In this document: in pieces, positions 26,226 to 35,670 of the stretch
Numbering within the stretch: the stretch's first letter is position 1
How the letters are laid out: every line of letters begins with the position of its first letter
Origin: Novosphingobium profundi
GTDB taxonomy: Bacteria > Pseudomonadota > Alphaproteobacteria > Sphingomonadales > Sphingomonadaceae
NCBI RefSeq assembly: GCF_020524485.1
Contig: NZ_JAIVLF010000005.1
Coordinates: forward strand, 1-64,000
Reading direction: 5' to 3'
Length of the DNA stretch: 64,000 bases
Position numbers and translations under genes: made by a program
Notes under the pieces: generated by a model
Told to the model about the DNA's origin: nothing
What the model saw: only the letters and a program-made list of their open reading frames with translations
The model's database searches: none

Positions 26226-26587
26226 GCAGCATCCTCACCGTCGATGATTCCGCCAGCGTGCGCATGGCCATCCGCATCGCGCTTTCAGGCGCGGGCCACT
26301 CCGTGGCCGAGGCCGCCGATGGCAGCGAGGGCCTGGGCAAAGCGCGCATGGCCAAGTACGACCTCATCATCACCGACCTCAACATGCCGCGCATGAATGG
26401 GCTGGAGATGATCCGAGAGATCCGCAAGCTGCCGATCCAGGCGGGCACCCCGATCATTTTCCTCACCACCGAATCCGCCGACAACCTCAAGAGCCAGGCC
26501 AAGGCGGCGGGCGCGACCGGATGGCTGGTCAAGCCCTTCGTCCCCGACCACCTCCTCAAGGTCGCGCGCAAGGTGCTGGGCGGATGA
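26222..26587 (+). CDS. cheY: CheY-type single-domain response regulator
   Basis: A 121-residue receiver domain with acidic pair Asp8/Asp9, phosphoacceptor Asp52 in ITDLNMPRMNG, Thr82-Thr83 and Lys104 in the VKPF motif. No output domain. It overlaps the STAS gene start-to-stop and its own stop overlaps the cheA start, so stoichiometry with CheA is likely coupled. It should carry the phosphoryl signal from CheA, but no flagellar motor gene is nearby, so the target may be something other than flagella. Confidence 0.93.
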   Translation: MSSILTVDDSASVRMAIRIALSGAGHSVAEAADGSEGLGKARMAKYDLIITDLNMPRMNGLEMIREIRKLPIQAGTPIIFLTTESADNLKSQAKAAGATGWLVKPFVPDHLLKVARKVLGG

Positions 26588-28596
26588 GCGAGCAGGACCC
26601 CGCCGCAGCCTTCCGCATCGAGGCGGCCGACCTGCTCGACGCGACCGAGCAGGCCCTCCTCGACCTGACCCACGACCTTGCCAGCCGCGACCTCGTCGAC
26701 ACGGTGTTTCGCGGGATGCACACGCTCAAGGGCTCGGGCGCGATGTTCGGCTTCGACGCGCTCGCGGCCTTCACCCACCATTGCGAGACCGCCTTCGACA
26801 AGGTGCGCAAGGGGATCGTCCCGGCCAGCGCCGAACTCGTCGCGATCACGCTGGGCGCGATGGACCACATGCGCGCCCTCGTCGACCTCGATGCCGACGA
26901 CCCCGCGCTGGACGAGGCCGGAAACGCGATCCTCGAGCGCCTGCACGCCGCGCTTGGCTCCGCGCCCGATGCAGGCGGCGAGGCGCCCCCTGCCGCGCAG
27001 CCCATGCCTGCGGCGAACGCCACGGCCGCCCCCGGCGGTTGGCACATCGTATTTCGCCTGCCCGCCGAGGCCATGGCCAATGGCACCAATCCGCTGATCC
27101 TCCTCGATGAAATGCGCGAGTTGGGGGACGCGGAGGTCCACGTCCTGACCGACACCGTCCCCCCGCTCGACGAGCTCGACCCGACCCTGTGCTATCTGGG
27201 CTGGGACGTGACGCTAAAAGGCGCCGCCACGCGCGAGGACATCGAGGACGTCTTCATCTTCGTGATGGACGACATGGACCTCTCCATCGAGGCGCTCGAG
27301 AGCGAGGCGCCTCCGGCTGCCGGAGCGGTACAGGCGGCCGCCTCGGCCAAGGCAGCCGCCCCCGCCGAGAGCCCGCGCAGCCCGGCCCCGCGCAGCGCGC
27401 GCGCCGCCGAGGAAAGCGTGCGCGTGCCCGCCGGCCGCCTCGACGTCCTGATGGACCGGGTGGGCGAACTCGTCATCGTCCAGAGCCGCCTCGCCCAGCT
27501 TGCCGAAAGCGGCCTGCGCGGCCCGGCGGGCGAACTGGCCCTGCGCTCGATCTCCGAGGAAGTCGAGCGCCTCGCCAGCGAACTGCGCGACACCACGATG
27601 GTCCTGCGCATGGTGCCCATCGCCGCCCTGTTCGGGCGCTTTCGCCGCCTCGTCCACGATCTTGCCCACGAGACCGGCAAGGAGATCGAACTGGTCACCG
27701 AGGGCGAAAGCACCGAGATCGACAAGACCGTCTCCGAGCAGCTGGCCGATCCGATCGTCCACCTCATCCGCAACGCCTGCGACCATGGCCTGGAAACGCC
27801 CGAGGAGCGCGGGGAGGCGGGCAAGGCCACGACCGGACGCATCCGCCTCAGCGCCGAGCAGGCGGGCGGCGAGGTGCTCATCACCATCACCGACGACGGG
27901 CGCGGCATCAACCGCCAGCGCGTGCGCGCCAAGGCCGAAGCCAACGGGCTGCTCCAGCCCGGCCAGGTCGTGCCCGACAGCGAACTTCTGCAGATGATCT
28001 TCCACCCCGGCTTCTCCACCGCCGAGCAGGTCACCAACCTGTCAGGGCGGGGCGTGGGCATGGACGTGGTCAAGCGCACCATCGAGGCGCTGCGCGGGAC
28101 CATCGACATGACCAGCGAGCCGGGCAAGGGATCGACGATCACTCTGCGCATCCCCCTCACCCTCGCCATCATCGAGGGCCTCCTCGTGCGGGTGGGCCAG
28201 GGCAACTACGTCATCCCGCTTGCCGCGGTCGAGGAGTGCATCGAGCTTTCGCTGGAAGAGGACATCCGCACGCGCGGGCGCAGCATGATCTCGCTGCGCG
28301 GACGGCTCGTGCCCTTCCTGCGCCTGCGCGAGGTGTTCCAGACCGGAACCCGGCCCGATCCCTACCAGAAGATCGTCGTCATCGGCACCGGCGGCGAGCG
28401 CGTGGGGCTGGTCGTCGACCAGATCATCGGCAGCCACCAGACCGTCATCAAGTCACTCTCCGGGCTGCACCGGCGCCTGCCCAGCTTCTCGGGCGCGACA
28501 ATCCTGGGTGACGGCGGCGTCGCGCTCATTCTCGACATCGTCCAGCTTGTCGCGCTGGGCCAGCAACAGGAAGAGCGGCTGCGCGCCGCGGGATAA
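26584..28596 (+). CDS. cheA: CheA chemotaxis histidine kinase
   Basis: A 670-residue CheA. Order of domains: Hpt with phospho-accepting His46 in HTLKGSG; a P2-like domain about 155-245; an Ala/Pro-rich linker about 250-280; a dimerisation helix pair; a HATPase domain with HLIRNACDHG (N box), DDGRGI and GRGVGMDVVK; and a C-terminal CheW-like regulatory domain about 535-665. It phosphorylates the neighbouring CheY and CheB. The start overlaps the cheY stop (ATGA). All residues for catalysis appear present. Confidence 0.95.
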   Translation: MSEQDPAAAFRIEAADLLDATEQALLDLTHDLASRDLVDTVFRGMHTLKGSGAMFGFDALAAFTHHCETAFDKVRKGIVPASAELVAITLGAMDHMRALVDLDADDPALDEAGNAILERLHAALGSAPDAGGEAPPAAQPMPAANATAAPGGWHIVFRLPAEAMANGTNPLILLDEMRELGDAEVHVLTDTVPPLDELDPTLCYLGWDVTLKGAATREDIEDVFIFVMDDMDLSIEALESEAPPAAGAVQAAASAKAAAPAESPRSPAPRSARAAEESVRVPAGRLDVLMDRVGELVIVQSRLAQLAESGLRGPAGELALRSISEEVERLASELRDTTMVLRMVPIAALFGRFRRLVHDLAHETGKEIELVTEGESTEIDKTVSEQLADPIVHLIRNACDHGLETPEERGEAGKATTGRIRLSAEQAGGEVLITITDDGRGINRQRVRAKAEANGLLQPGQVVPDSELLQMIFHPGFSTAEQVTNLSGRGVGMDVVKRTIEALRGTIDMTSEPGKGSTITLRIPLTLAIIEGLLVRVGQGNYVIPLAAVEECIELSLEEDIRTRGRSMISLRGRLVPFLRLREVFQTGTRPDPYQKIVVIGTGGERVGLVVDQIIGSHQTVIKSLSGLHRRLPSFSGATILGDGGVALILDIVQLVALGQQQEERLRAAG

Positions 28597-28602
28597 CCAG
28601 CC

Positions 28603-29151
28603 ATGCCCCCATCCCACCCCAAACCCGAGAACGAGGTCGATGGCGCGACCGCCTGGGACGCGAACGGCCAGCTTGAGGTGCTGACCTTCGAGGTCGGCGA
28701 CGAGCGCCTTGCCGTCGAGGCCGTGACCATCCGCGAGATCCTCGATCTCCTGCCCGAGACCCCGGTGCCCGGCGCCCACGCGCTGGTCGGCAGCGTGATC
28801 AACTTTCGCGGCAAGATCATCCCCATCGCCGACCTGCGCATTGCCTTTGGCATGCCGCTGGAGGAGCCCACGCCCGACAGCCGCATCGTCGTCATCGAGA
28901 TCGAGCTCGACGGCGAGGAAACGCAGATCGGCCTGCGCACCGACAAGGTCAACGAGGTGACCCTTCTGGAGCGCACGACTTCGGCCCCGCCCCCGGTGCT
29001 CGGCATGCGCTGGCGCCGCACCTACGCGCGCGAGCTGGCGCGCCAGGGCGAGGCCGTGATCGTGCTGCCCGACCTGCCTGCCATCTTCGCCTCGCTCTCC
29101 CATCCCCAGGGCCTGGGCGGCGGCGAGACCTCCATGGGACACGCCGCATGA
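28603..29151 (+). CDS. cheW: CheW coupling protein (first copy)
   Basis: A 182-residue CheW: a short charged N-terminal extension (about 20 residues), then the two beta-barrel subdomains with [21 protein letters not shown] VTIREIL, VIPL-equivalent KIIPIADLR and [11 protein letters not shown]. It links receptors to CheA in the array. It begins 6 bp after cheA and overlaps the next cheW-like gene by ATGA. Two adjacent, clearly different CheW copies suggest distinct positions in the array. Confidence 0.92.
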   Translation: MPPSHPKPENEVDGATAWDANGQLEVLTFEVGDERLAVEAVTIREILDLLPETPVPGAHALVGSVINFRGKIIPIADLRIAFGMPLEEPTPDSRIVVIEIELDGEETQIGLRTDKVNEVTLLERTTSAPPPVLGMRWRRTYARELARQGEAVIVLPDLPAIFASLSHPQGLGGGETSMGHAA

Positions 29152-29639
29152 CCGCTACCAACGAACTCCAGGTCGTCGAATTCGGCATGGGCGGGGACGT
29201 CTTTGCCGTGCCTGTCGCCATCGTGCGCGAGATCCTCGACTACGCCCCGCCCTCGCCCGTGCCCAATGGCCCGGCCTATTTCCTGGGCCTGACCGACGTG
29301 CGCGGCCAGGGGGTCGCGACGCTCGACCTGCGCCGCCGGCTCGGCTTCCCGCCCGCCGAGGCCTCCCTCGCCACGCGCATCCTCATTCTCGACCTCGCGC
29401 AGCAGGGCAGTGCCCTGACGCTGGGCGTGGTCGTCGACCGGGTGCTCAGCGTCACCAGTTTCGAGACCAGCGCAATCGAGACCCCGCCCGAAATCGGGGT
29501 CGCCTGGAGCAGCGACTATCTCCTCGGCGTCGTGCGCCGCGAGGGCGGCTTCGTCCTTCTCGTCGACATTGCCGCCATCTTCACCGGGACCGAGGCGGCA
29601 AGCCTCGCCCTTTCCGCCCTGGCGCCCACCGGCACCTGA
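29148..29639 (+). CDS. CheW-like coupling protein (second copy)
   Basis: A 163-residue CheW-domain protein, divergent from its neighbour: [17 protein letters not shown] and [19 protein letters not shown] correspond to CheW signatures, and [15 protein letters not shown] to the second subdomain. It overlaps the first cheW at ATGA. It may couple the soluble MCP or the C-terminal helical protein to CheA, or act as an array-lattice filler. Which CheW does which cannot be decided from sequence. Confidence 0.88.
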   Translation: MTATNELQVVEFGMGGDVFAVPVAIVREILDYAPPSPVPNGPAYFLGLTDVRGQGVATLDLRRRLGFPPAEASLATRILILDLAQQGSALTLGVVVDRVLSVTSFETSAIETPPEIGVAWSSDYLLGVVRREGGFVLLVDIAAIFTGTEAASLALSALAPTGT

Positions 29640-29716
29640 TCCACCCATCCCCCACCCCCGCACACCGCCGAAGGCACACCGCTGACCGCCCGCCGACTGC
29701 ACAAGGAAACGTCCCC

Positions 29717-31933
29717 ATGCCCTTCACCCTGTTTTCCAGCCTCGATCCGGACCACGTCCTCGACGAGATCGCCCGCGTTGAACGGGCGGTGGCGCGCGGC
29801 GACATGTCAGCGCGTACCGAGATGACCTACGGCCAGGGCCAGACCCGTGCCGTGCTTGACGCGGTCAACCGCCTCATCGACACCTGCCTCCAGCCCTCCG
29901 AGGCGCTCAGCCGCGAGATCTCGACGATGACCGCCGAGCATGACCGCGGCGACATCGACGCGGTGATCCCGGTCCAGGACTTCCATGGCGAATTCGCGGT
30001 CATGGCCCGCCACATCAACGAGCTCGTCGCCGCGCACATCACCGTCAAGAAGAAGGCGATGGCCTGTGTCCGCGAGTTCAGCGAGGGCAATTTCGATGCG
30101 CGCCTCGAACAGTTCCCGGGCAAGAAGGCCTTCATCAACGAGACCATCGAGACCCTGCGCCACAACCTCTCGGGGCTCATCTCCGAGATGACCCACATGG
30201 CGAGCGAACACGAGCGCGGCGACATCGACGTCTTCGTTCCGGCCGAGAAGTTCGCGGGCGATTTCGGCGCCATGGCACGCGGCATCAACGACATGGTCGC
30301 CGCCCATATCCACGTGAAGAAGCAGGCCATGGCCTGCGTCAAGGCGATCAGCGAGGGCGACTTCGACGCCAAGCTGGAAGAACTTCCCGGCAAGAAGGCC
30401 TTCATCAACCGCACCATCGACACCCTCAGCCGTAACCTTCAGGGCCTCGTCGATGAGATGAAGCACATGGCGCAGGAACACGAACGCGGCGACATCGACG
30501 TCTTCCTCCCGGTCGACAAGTTCGACGGCGACTTCGCCGACGTGGCGCGCGGCATCAACGAGATGGTCACAGGCCATATCGCGGTCAAGAAGAAGGCCAT
30601 GGCCTGCATCCGCGAATTTGGCGAAGGCAACTTCGATGCTCCGCTCGAACGCTTCCCCGGCAAGAAGGCCTTCATCAACGAGACGGTCGAGACACTGCGT
30701 TCGAACCTGCGCGACATCACCGCCGAAATCCAGCGCCTGATCCTCGCCTCCACCGCCGGAAAGCTGGAAACGCGCGGCGATGATCGCCGCTTCGTGGGCG
30801 ACTTCGCCGGGCTGATCTCGGGCATCAACGGCATGCTCGATGCCATCCTGGACCCGATTGCCGAGGGCAACCGCGTGCTCGCGCTGGTGAGCGAGGGCAA
30901 CCTGCTCCAGACCGTGGACATCGCCTGCGAGGGCGACCACCAGCGCATGAAGGATGCGATCAACGCGCTTGTCGGCAACTTGCGTCAGTTCGCCCGCGAC
31001 GTCGGCGAGGCGGCCAACAAGGTTGCCAGCGGATCGAGCCAGATCGCGGGCAGCTCGCAGCAGCTTTCCGAAGGCGCGACCGAGCAGGCCGCCTCCACCG
31101 AAGAGGCCTCCGCCTCGATGGAAGAGATGGCCGCCAACATCAAGCAGAACGCCGACAACGCCTCCCAGACCGAAAAGATCGCGCGCCAGTCCTCCAAGGA
31201 CGCCGAGCTTTCGGGGGTTGCCGTGGAGAAGGCCGTTGGCGCGATGCGCACGATTGCCGAGAAGATCTCCATCGTCCAGGAAATCGCCCGGCAGACCGAC
31301 CTCCTCGCCCTCAACGCCGCGGTCGAAGCCGCCCGTGCGGGCGAGCATGGCAAGGGCTTTGCGGTCGTCGCCTCCGAGGTCCGCAAGCTCGCCGAACGCA
31401 GCCAGAGCGCAGCCTCCGAGATCGTCTCGGTGTCCTCCGACACGGTCAAGGCCGCGGCCGAGGCGGGCGAGATGCTGGGCAAGCTTGTTCCCGACATCCG
31501 CCGCACCGCCGAGCTCGTCTCCGAGATCAGCGCAGCCTGCCGCGAACAGGACATCGGCGCCTCGCAGATCAACGATGCGATCCAGCAGCTCGACAAGGTC
31601 ACCCAGCAGAACGCCCACGCTTCCGAGCTCATCTCCTCCACCTCGGACGGCCTTGCCGGACAGGCGGGCGACCTGCAGAACTCGATCACCTTCTTCCAGG
31701 TCGGCGCCGGTGAGGGTGGGTCGCGCATGCTGCGCGCCAGCCCGGCCCCCGCGCCGCGTCAGGCCGCCCTGCCCCAGCCCGCCGCAAGGTCCGCTCCCAA
31801 GGCGCCCGCGCGTTCCTCCGGCCCCAAGCCCGGTAGCGTGCAGCACCAGCAAAGCCGCGCCCAGGGCTTCACCCTCGACATGAACATGGGCGGACCGGAT
31901 TCCGACGACGCCGATTTCGGGTTCGCTGCCTGA
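29717..31933 (+). CDS. Soluble methyl-accepting chemotaxis protein with tandem HAMP-like repeats
   Basis: A 738-residue MCP with no signal peptide and no membrane helix. After a half repeat (about 65-105), three 90-residue repeats occupy 106-195, 196-285 and 286-375, each with GKKAFIN and, in the first two, [10 protein letters not shown]; they resemble di-HAMP units. The methylation/signalling domain follows, with hairpin tip [20 protein letters not shown] near residue 530. The tail after 680 is Pro/Ala-rich and ends DDADFGFAA, without a CheR-tethering NWETF-type pentapeptide. Input is therefore likely cytoplasmic. AAGGA precedes the ATG. Confidence 0.92.
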   Translation: MPFTLFSSLDPDHVLDEIARVERAVARGDMSARTEMTYGQGQTRAVLDAVNRLIDTCLQPSEALSREISTMTAEHDRGDIDAVIPVQDFHGEFAVMARHINELVAAHITVKKKAMACVREFSEGNFDARLEQFPGKKAFINETIETLRHNLSGLISEMTHMASEHERGDIDVFVPAEKFAGDFGAMARGINDMVAAHIHVKKQAMACVKAISEGDFDAKLEELPGKKAFINRTIDTLSRNLQGLVDEMKHMAQEHERGDIDVFLPVDKFDGDFADVARGINEMVTGHIAVKKKAMACIREFGEGNFDAPLERFPGKKAFINETVETLRSNLRDITAEIQRLILASTAGKLETRGDDRRFVGDFAGLISGINGMLDAILDPIAEGNRVLALVSEGNLLQTVDIACEGDHQRMKDAINALVGNLRQFARDVGEAANKVASGSSQIAGSSQQLSEGATEQAASTEEASASMEEMAANIKQNADNASQTEKIARQSSKDAELSGVAVEKAVGAMRTIAEKISIVQEIARQTDLLALNAAVEAARAGEHGKGFAVVASEVRKLAERSQSAASEIVSVSSDTVKAAAEAGEMLGKLVPDIRRTAELVSEISAACREQDIGASQINDAIQQLDKVTQQNAHASELISSTSDGLAGQAGDLQNSITFFQVGAGEGGSRMLRASPAPAPRQAALPQPAARSAPKAPARSSGPKPGSVQHQQSRAQGFTLDMNMGGPDSDDADFGFAA
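30032..30841 (+). repeat. Three tandem 270-bp in-frame repeats in the MCP gene
   Basis: Units 30032-30301, 30302-30571 and 30572-30841 each encode 90 residues. All three share KKxAMAC near the start and PGKKAFIN in the middle; [10 protein letters not shown] is kept in units one and two but has decayed in unit three. A preceding half unit matches the second half of the repeat. Lengths are identical, indicating duplication followed by substitution only. Confidence 0.85.
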
Positions 31934-31964
31934 TCCCTTCCTTCCTCCTGCAAGCGGGCCCGCC

Positions 31965-32828
31965 ATGAACGACGCTGCCTTCGTACCCTTCGAGAACCCT
32001 GCGGCCGGGGACACCATCTCCCCGGCCCAGTTCAAGGGCCTTGCCGCTCTCATCCGCGAGCACACCGGGATCAACCTGCCACCGGCCAAGCGCACCATGC
32101 TGGAAGGGCGGCTGCGCCGCTGCGCGCGCGAGGGGGGCCACGCGACGCTGGGGGCCTACTGCAAGTGGATCCTCTCGCAGGACCACGGCGCGGACGAGAT
32201 CGAGAACCTCATCAACGCGGTCACCACCAACAAGACCGATTTCTTCCGCGAGCCGCGCCATTTCGACTACCTGACCGAAACGATCCTGCCCCAGCTGGCC
32301 GAGAGCGGTCGCCGGCAGGTGCGCTGCTGGAGTGCGGCCTGCTCGACAGGCGCGGAACCCTACACCATCGCCATGCTGCTTGACGCCTTTGCCCAGCGCA
32401 ATTCCGGTTTCGAGTATTCGATCCTCGCCACCGATCTCGACACGCGGGTGCTCTCCACCGCGATCCGGGGCATCTACCCGCGCGAGATGGTGGACCCCGT
32501 GCCCGCCCCCTTGCGCAAGGCCTACGTCATGGAGGCCAAGGACCCGGGCCGCGGCGAAATCCGCATCGCGCCTGCCCTGCGCCGCAAGATCGCCTTTGGC
32601 CGCCTCAACCTCATGGACCGCCACTACGCCATCGGCGAGCCGGTCGACATGATCTTCTGCCGCAACGTGCTCATCTATTTCGACCGGGCCACACAGGAGG
32701 CCGTCGTCAACCGCCTGTGCGACCAGCTGCGCCCCGGTGGCTACCTGTTCCTGGGCCATTCAGAATCGATCAGCGGATTCCAGCATAACCTGACGGCCGC
32801 ATCCGGCACCGTCTTCCAGAGGAACTGA
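31965..32828 (+). CDS. cheR: CheR receptor methyltransferase
   Basis: A 287-residue CheR. The N-terminal helical domain (about 20-85) contains [19 protein letters not shown]; the SAM-binding domain has [22 protein letters not shown], and [12 protein letters not shown]. It methylates glutamates in the cytoplasmic domain of MCPs, here probably the soluble receptor encoded just upstream. The cheB gene follows after 4 bp. The ribosome site is weak (GCGGGCCC region). Confidence 0.94.
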   Translation: MNDAAFVPFENPAAGDTISPAQFKGLAALIREHTGINLPPAKRTMLEGRLRRCAREGGHATLGAYCKWILSQDHGADEIENLINAVTTNKTDFFREPRHFDYLTETILPQLAESGRRQVRCWSAACSTGAEPYTIAMLLDAFAQRNSGFEYSILATDLDTRVLSTAIRGIYPREMVDPVPAPLRKAYVMEAKDPGRGEIRIAPALRRKIAFGRLNLMDRHYAIGEPVDMIFCRNVLIYFDRATQEAVVNRLCDQLRPGGYLFLGHSESISGFQHNLTAASGTVFQRN

Positions 32829-32832
32829 CCCG

Positions 32833-33915
32833 ATGCCTTTTGCCAAGACGCGCGTGCTCATCGTCGATGACAGCGCGAGCGTACGCCAGACGATGAAGGC
32901 CATTCTCGAAGAGGACCCGGTGATCGAGGTCATCGCGACCGCCGCCGATCCCTTCGCCGCCGCACGCATCATCCAGAGCGAAGTGCCCGACGTCATCACG
33001 CTCGACGTCGAGATGCCGCGCATGGACGGCATCACCTTCCTGCGCAAGCTGATGAGCCAGTGCCCGGTCCCCGTGGTCATGTGCTCCTCGCTCACCGAGG
33101 ATGGCTCCGACACGCTGATGGAGGCGCTCGAGGCGGGCGCGGTGGACGTGATCCTGAAACCCCGCGTCGGGGTGGCCGAGCATCTCCAGGAGGCCCGCGC
33201 CACCATCCGCGACGTCGTCAAGGCCGCCGCCCGCGCCCGTGTCTCCGGGCGCAAGCCCTCCCCCCAGCCCTCACTGGAACCGCAAAAAAAGCTCACCGCC
33301 GACGCGATGCTGCCCCCGCCCGACGGGCGCCCGATGAGCCGCACGACCGAAATGGTGGTGTGCATCGGCGCCTCGACCGGCGGCACCGAGGCGCTGCGCG
33401 AAGTGCTTCAGGCCCTTCCCGCCAACGCGCCGGGTGTGGTCGTCGTCCAGCACATGCCCGAGAACTTCACGCGCGCCTTCGCCAAGCGGCTCGACAGCCT
33501 GTGCGAGGTGAGCGTCAAGGAAGCCGAGGACGGCGACACGGTCATGCGCGGCCACGTCCTGATCGCGCCGGGCGGCAAGCACACCCTGCTCGAACGCCAG
33601 GGCGCGCGTTACCTCGTCGCGGTGCGCGACGGGCCGCTGGTCTCACGCCATCGCCCCTCGGTCGACGTGCTGTTCCGCTCGGCCGCGCGCTCCGCCGGGT
33701 CCAACGCCGTCGGCGTCATCATGACCGGCATGGGCGATGACGGCGCTCGCGGCCTGCTCGAAATGAAGCAGGGCGGCGCGCGCACCATCGCCCAGGACGA
33801 GGCCACCTCGATCGTGTTCGGCATGCCCAAGGAGGCCATCGCCCACGGCGCGGTCGACCGCATCGTTCCGCTCTCGGCGATTGCGCGCGAGTTCCTGCAG
33901 GCCACGGTCCGCTAG
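32833..33915 (+). CDS. cheB: CheB receptor methylesterase/response regulator
   Basis: A 360-residue CheB: receiver domain (about 5-125) with Asp12/Asp13 and phosphoacceptor Asp58 in [10 protein letters not shown]; a linker of about 45 residues; and the methylesterase domain with the catalytic serine in GASTGG, histidine in QHMPENF and aspartate in GMGDDGARG. It removes methyl groups from, and may deamidate, MCPs. Located 4 bp after cheR and 3 bp before the next gene, so it is firmly within the operon. Confidence 0.95.
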   Translation: MPFAKTRVLIVDDSASVRQTMKAILEEDPVIEVIATAADPFAAARIIQSEVPDVITLDVEMPRMDGITFLRKLMSQCPVPVVMCSSLTEDGSDTLMEALEAGAVDVILKPRVGVAEHLQEARATIRDVVKAAARARVSGRKPSPQPSLEPQKKLTADAMLPPPDGRPMSRTTEMVVCIGASTGGTEALREVLQALPANAPGVVVVQHMPENFTRAFAKRLDSLCEVSVKEAEDGDTVMRGHVLIAPGGKHTLLERQGARYLVAVRDGPLVSRHRPSVDVLFRSAARSAGSNAVGVIMTGMGDDGARGLLEMKQGGARTIAQDEATSIVFGMPKEAIAHGAVDRIVPLSAIAREFLQATVR

Positions 33916-33918
33916 ACC

Positions 33919-35670
33919 ATGGCAACCCTTGCCCACCGTCTCGATGCCGGTTCCGACGCGCCCGATCAGCGCGCCGACCTCGTGCGCCAGAACCTCGCGG
34001 CCGTCGCCGAGGGGCTGAACGGGCATTTCGACAAGGCCGGGCTCGCGCTCGGCCAGACGGTCGAGACCATCGACATCATCCTGACCGCGCTGCGAGAAGT
34101 CGCCGAAGTCTTCGCGCAGAGCGAGGCCACCGCGGCCATTGCGACCTTGCGCGATTCAGCAAGCCGCCTGGGTAAGGTCGCGCAGAGCCTGGAGCGGCGC
34201 GGCGCCGAGATCAGCGCAATCCACAAGGTGTCTCGCGACCTGCGCCGCGCCATAGGCGAAGTGCAGCGCTGCCTGCAGGTCCTCCAGATCTACGCGATGA
34301 ACGTGAAGATCGCAGCCTCGGGCGCCCCCGACTTCGTGAACTTTGCCGACGAGATGAACGTGAAGCTGGGGGCGGGCAACCGCGAGAGCGAGGCTTTCGC
34401 TCTCAAGCTGGCCGAACTCGACACCAGCATCACCTCGATGCAGGGCATCGATGCCCGGCTCCTGCGCGAATGCCGCAAGGTCATTCCCCAGGTGCCTGAC
34501 CGGCTTGCCCGCGACGCCGAAGCGCTTGCCAGCCACCAGGACGGGCTTGTCGACCTGGCCGAGGCCACCTCGAACCACGCCCGCGCGATCCAGGGCGAAC
34601 TCGCAAGCGCGCTCACCGCGCTCCAGGTCGGTGACCGGGCGCGCCAGCGCCTCGAACATGTCTGCCAGGCCTGCACGCGGCTCGACCAAACAGCAGGGCA
34701 GGCCTTGTCCGATCCCCAGCGCGGCCATGTCCTTGCCCTCCTCCACGCGCAGGTCGAGGACACCGCCCAGGAGTACGAACGCGATACCCGCGCGCTCGTC
34801 GCCGCGCTCCAGCGCCTGCGCACCAATGCCGAGAAACTGACCGCGCTGCAGGACCGCGACACCTTCGATGAGCAGGCCGGTGCCCTGTTCCTGCGCCGCA
34901 TGGAAGACGGCATCGCGGAAGCCGCCGGAATGATCGGCCAGTTGCACGAAGCCGATGTTCAGGCCGAGGCCACGCTCGACGTGATCCTCGCGACCGTGGC
35001 GACCGTGACCGAGCGCGTTGCCGCAATCCGCAACCTGCGGGTGGATGTGCGCCAGATGGCGATCAACATCGGCCTGCGCTGCCGCAAGACCGAGGTCATC
35101 GGACGCCCGGTCTCGATCATCGCCAACGAGATCCGCAGCCACTCCGACAAGCTCGACACGCTGATCGCCGGGATCAACACCGCCGAGGCCGAACTGGTCG
35201 CGATCTCGGAGCGCATGCGCACGATGGCCGACAATGGCGACGGCGCGGTGGGCACCGGACTTTCCGGGGCGCTCGAAACCATCCGTGACAGCGCGCAGGC
35301 CACCGACATGGCCATGGCCACCGTCGAGCAGGGCGCGATCGGCATGGCCGAGCTGATGGAACAGACCGAAAGCTTCCTTGCCACCGCCCTGCAGATGGCA
35401 CCGGGTATTGCCGAAGAAGCCCAGGCGCTGGCCGCCAGCCCGCTATCCCCCGGCGCGCCGGGCGACGAGGGTCCCTTGCGCCTCCTCCTGGAAGACATCG
35501 CGGGAAGCTACACGATGGCGGGCGAGCGCAGTGTCCACAACCGCTTCCTGCGCCCCGGCATGGTGGCGCTGGGCACAAGCGGGAACAGTCCCTGCGCCAG
35601 CGCTTCGGACGACGACGCAGGGTTCGAGGGCTTCGACGATTTCGATGATTTCGACGATGGCCTGTTCTAG
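33919..35670 (+). CDS. Helical chemosensory-operon protein with degenerate MCP-like tips
   Basis: A 583-residue, almost wholly alpha-helical protein with no membrane segment. Two stretches look like worn copies of the MCP hairpin tip: MNVKIAASGAPDFVNFADEM near residue 125, and MAINIGLRCRKTEVIGRP followed by IIANEIRSHSDK near 380, which aligns without gaps to [18 protein letters not shown] and [12 protein letters not shown] of the operon's MCP. The end is very acidic and aromatic (GFEGFDDFDDFDDGLF). It sits 3 bp after cheB and overlaps the convergent MFS stop. It could be a pseudo-receptor, scaffold or phosphatase-like partner; I recognise no named family. Confidence 0.7.
   Translation: MATLAHRLDAGSDAPDQRADLVRQNLAAVAEGLNGHFDKAGLALGQTVETIDIILTALREVAEVFAQSEATAAIATLRDSASRLGKVAQSLERRGAEISAIHKVSRDLRRAIGEVQRCLQVLQIYAMNVKIAASGAPDFVNFADEMNVKLGAGNRESEAFALKLAELDTSITSMQGIDARLLRECRKVIPQVPDRLARDAEALASHQDGLVDLAEATSNHARAIQGELASALTALQVGDRARQRLEHVCQACTRLDQTAGQALSDPQRGHVLALLHAQVEDTAQEYERDTRALVAALQRLRTNAEKLTALQDRDTFDEQAGALFLRRMEDGIAEAAGMIGQLHEADVQAEATLDVILATVATVTERVAAIRNLRVDVRQMAINIGLRCRKTEVIGRPVSIIANEIRSHSDKLDTLIAGINTAEAELVAISERMRTMADNGDGAVGTGLSGALETIRDSAQATDMAMATVEQGAIGMAELMEQTESFLATALQMAPGIAEEAQALAASPLSPGAPGDEGPLRLLLEDIAGSYTMAGERSVHNRFLRPGMVALGTSGNSPCASASDDDAGFEGFDDFDDFDDGLF

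Noticed and set aside
30032..30841. Possible CRISPR-like or satellite repeat
   Set aside because: The 270-bp period is in frame and encodes conserved protein units, so it is a coding repeat.
29807..32098. 763-codon minus-strand frame opposite the MCP gene
   Set aside because: It shows repeats only because the MCP gene is repetitive; no ribosome site or domain.
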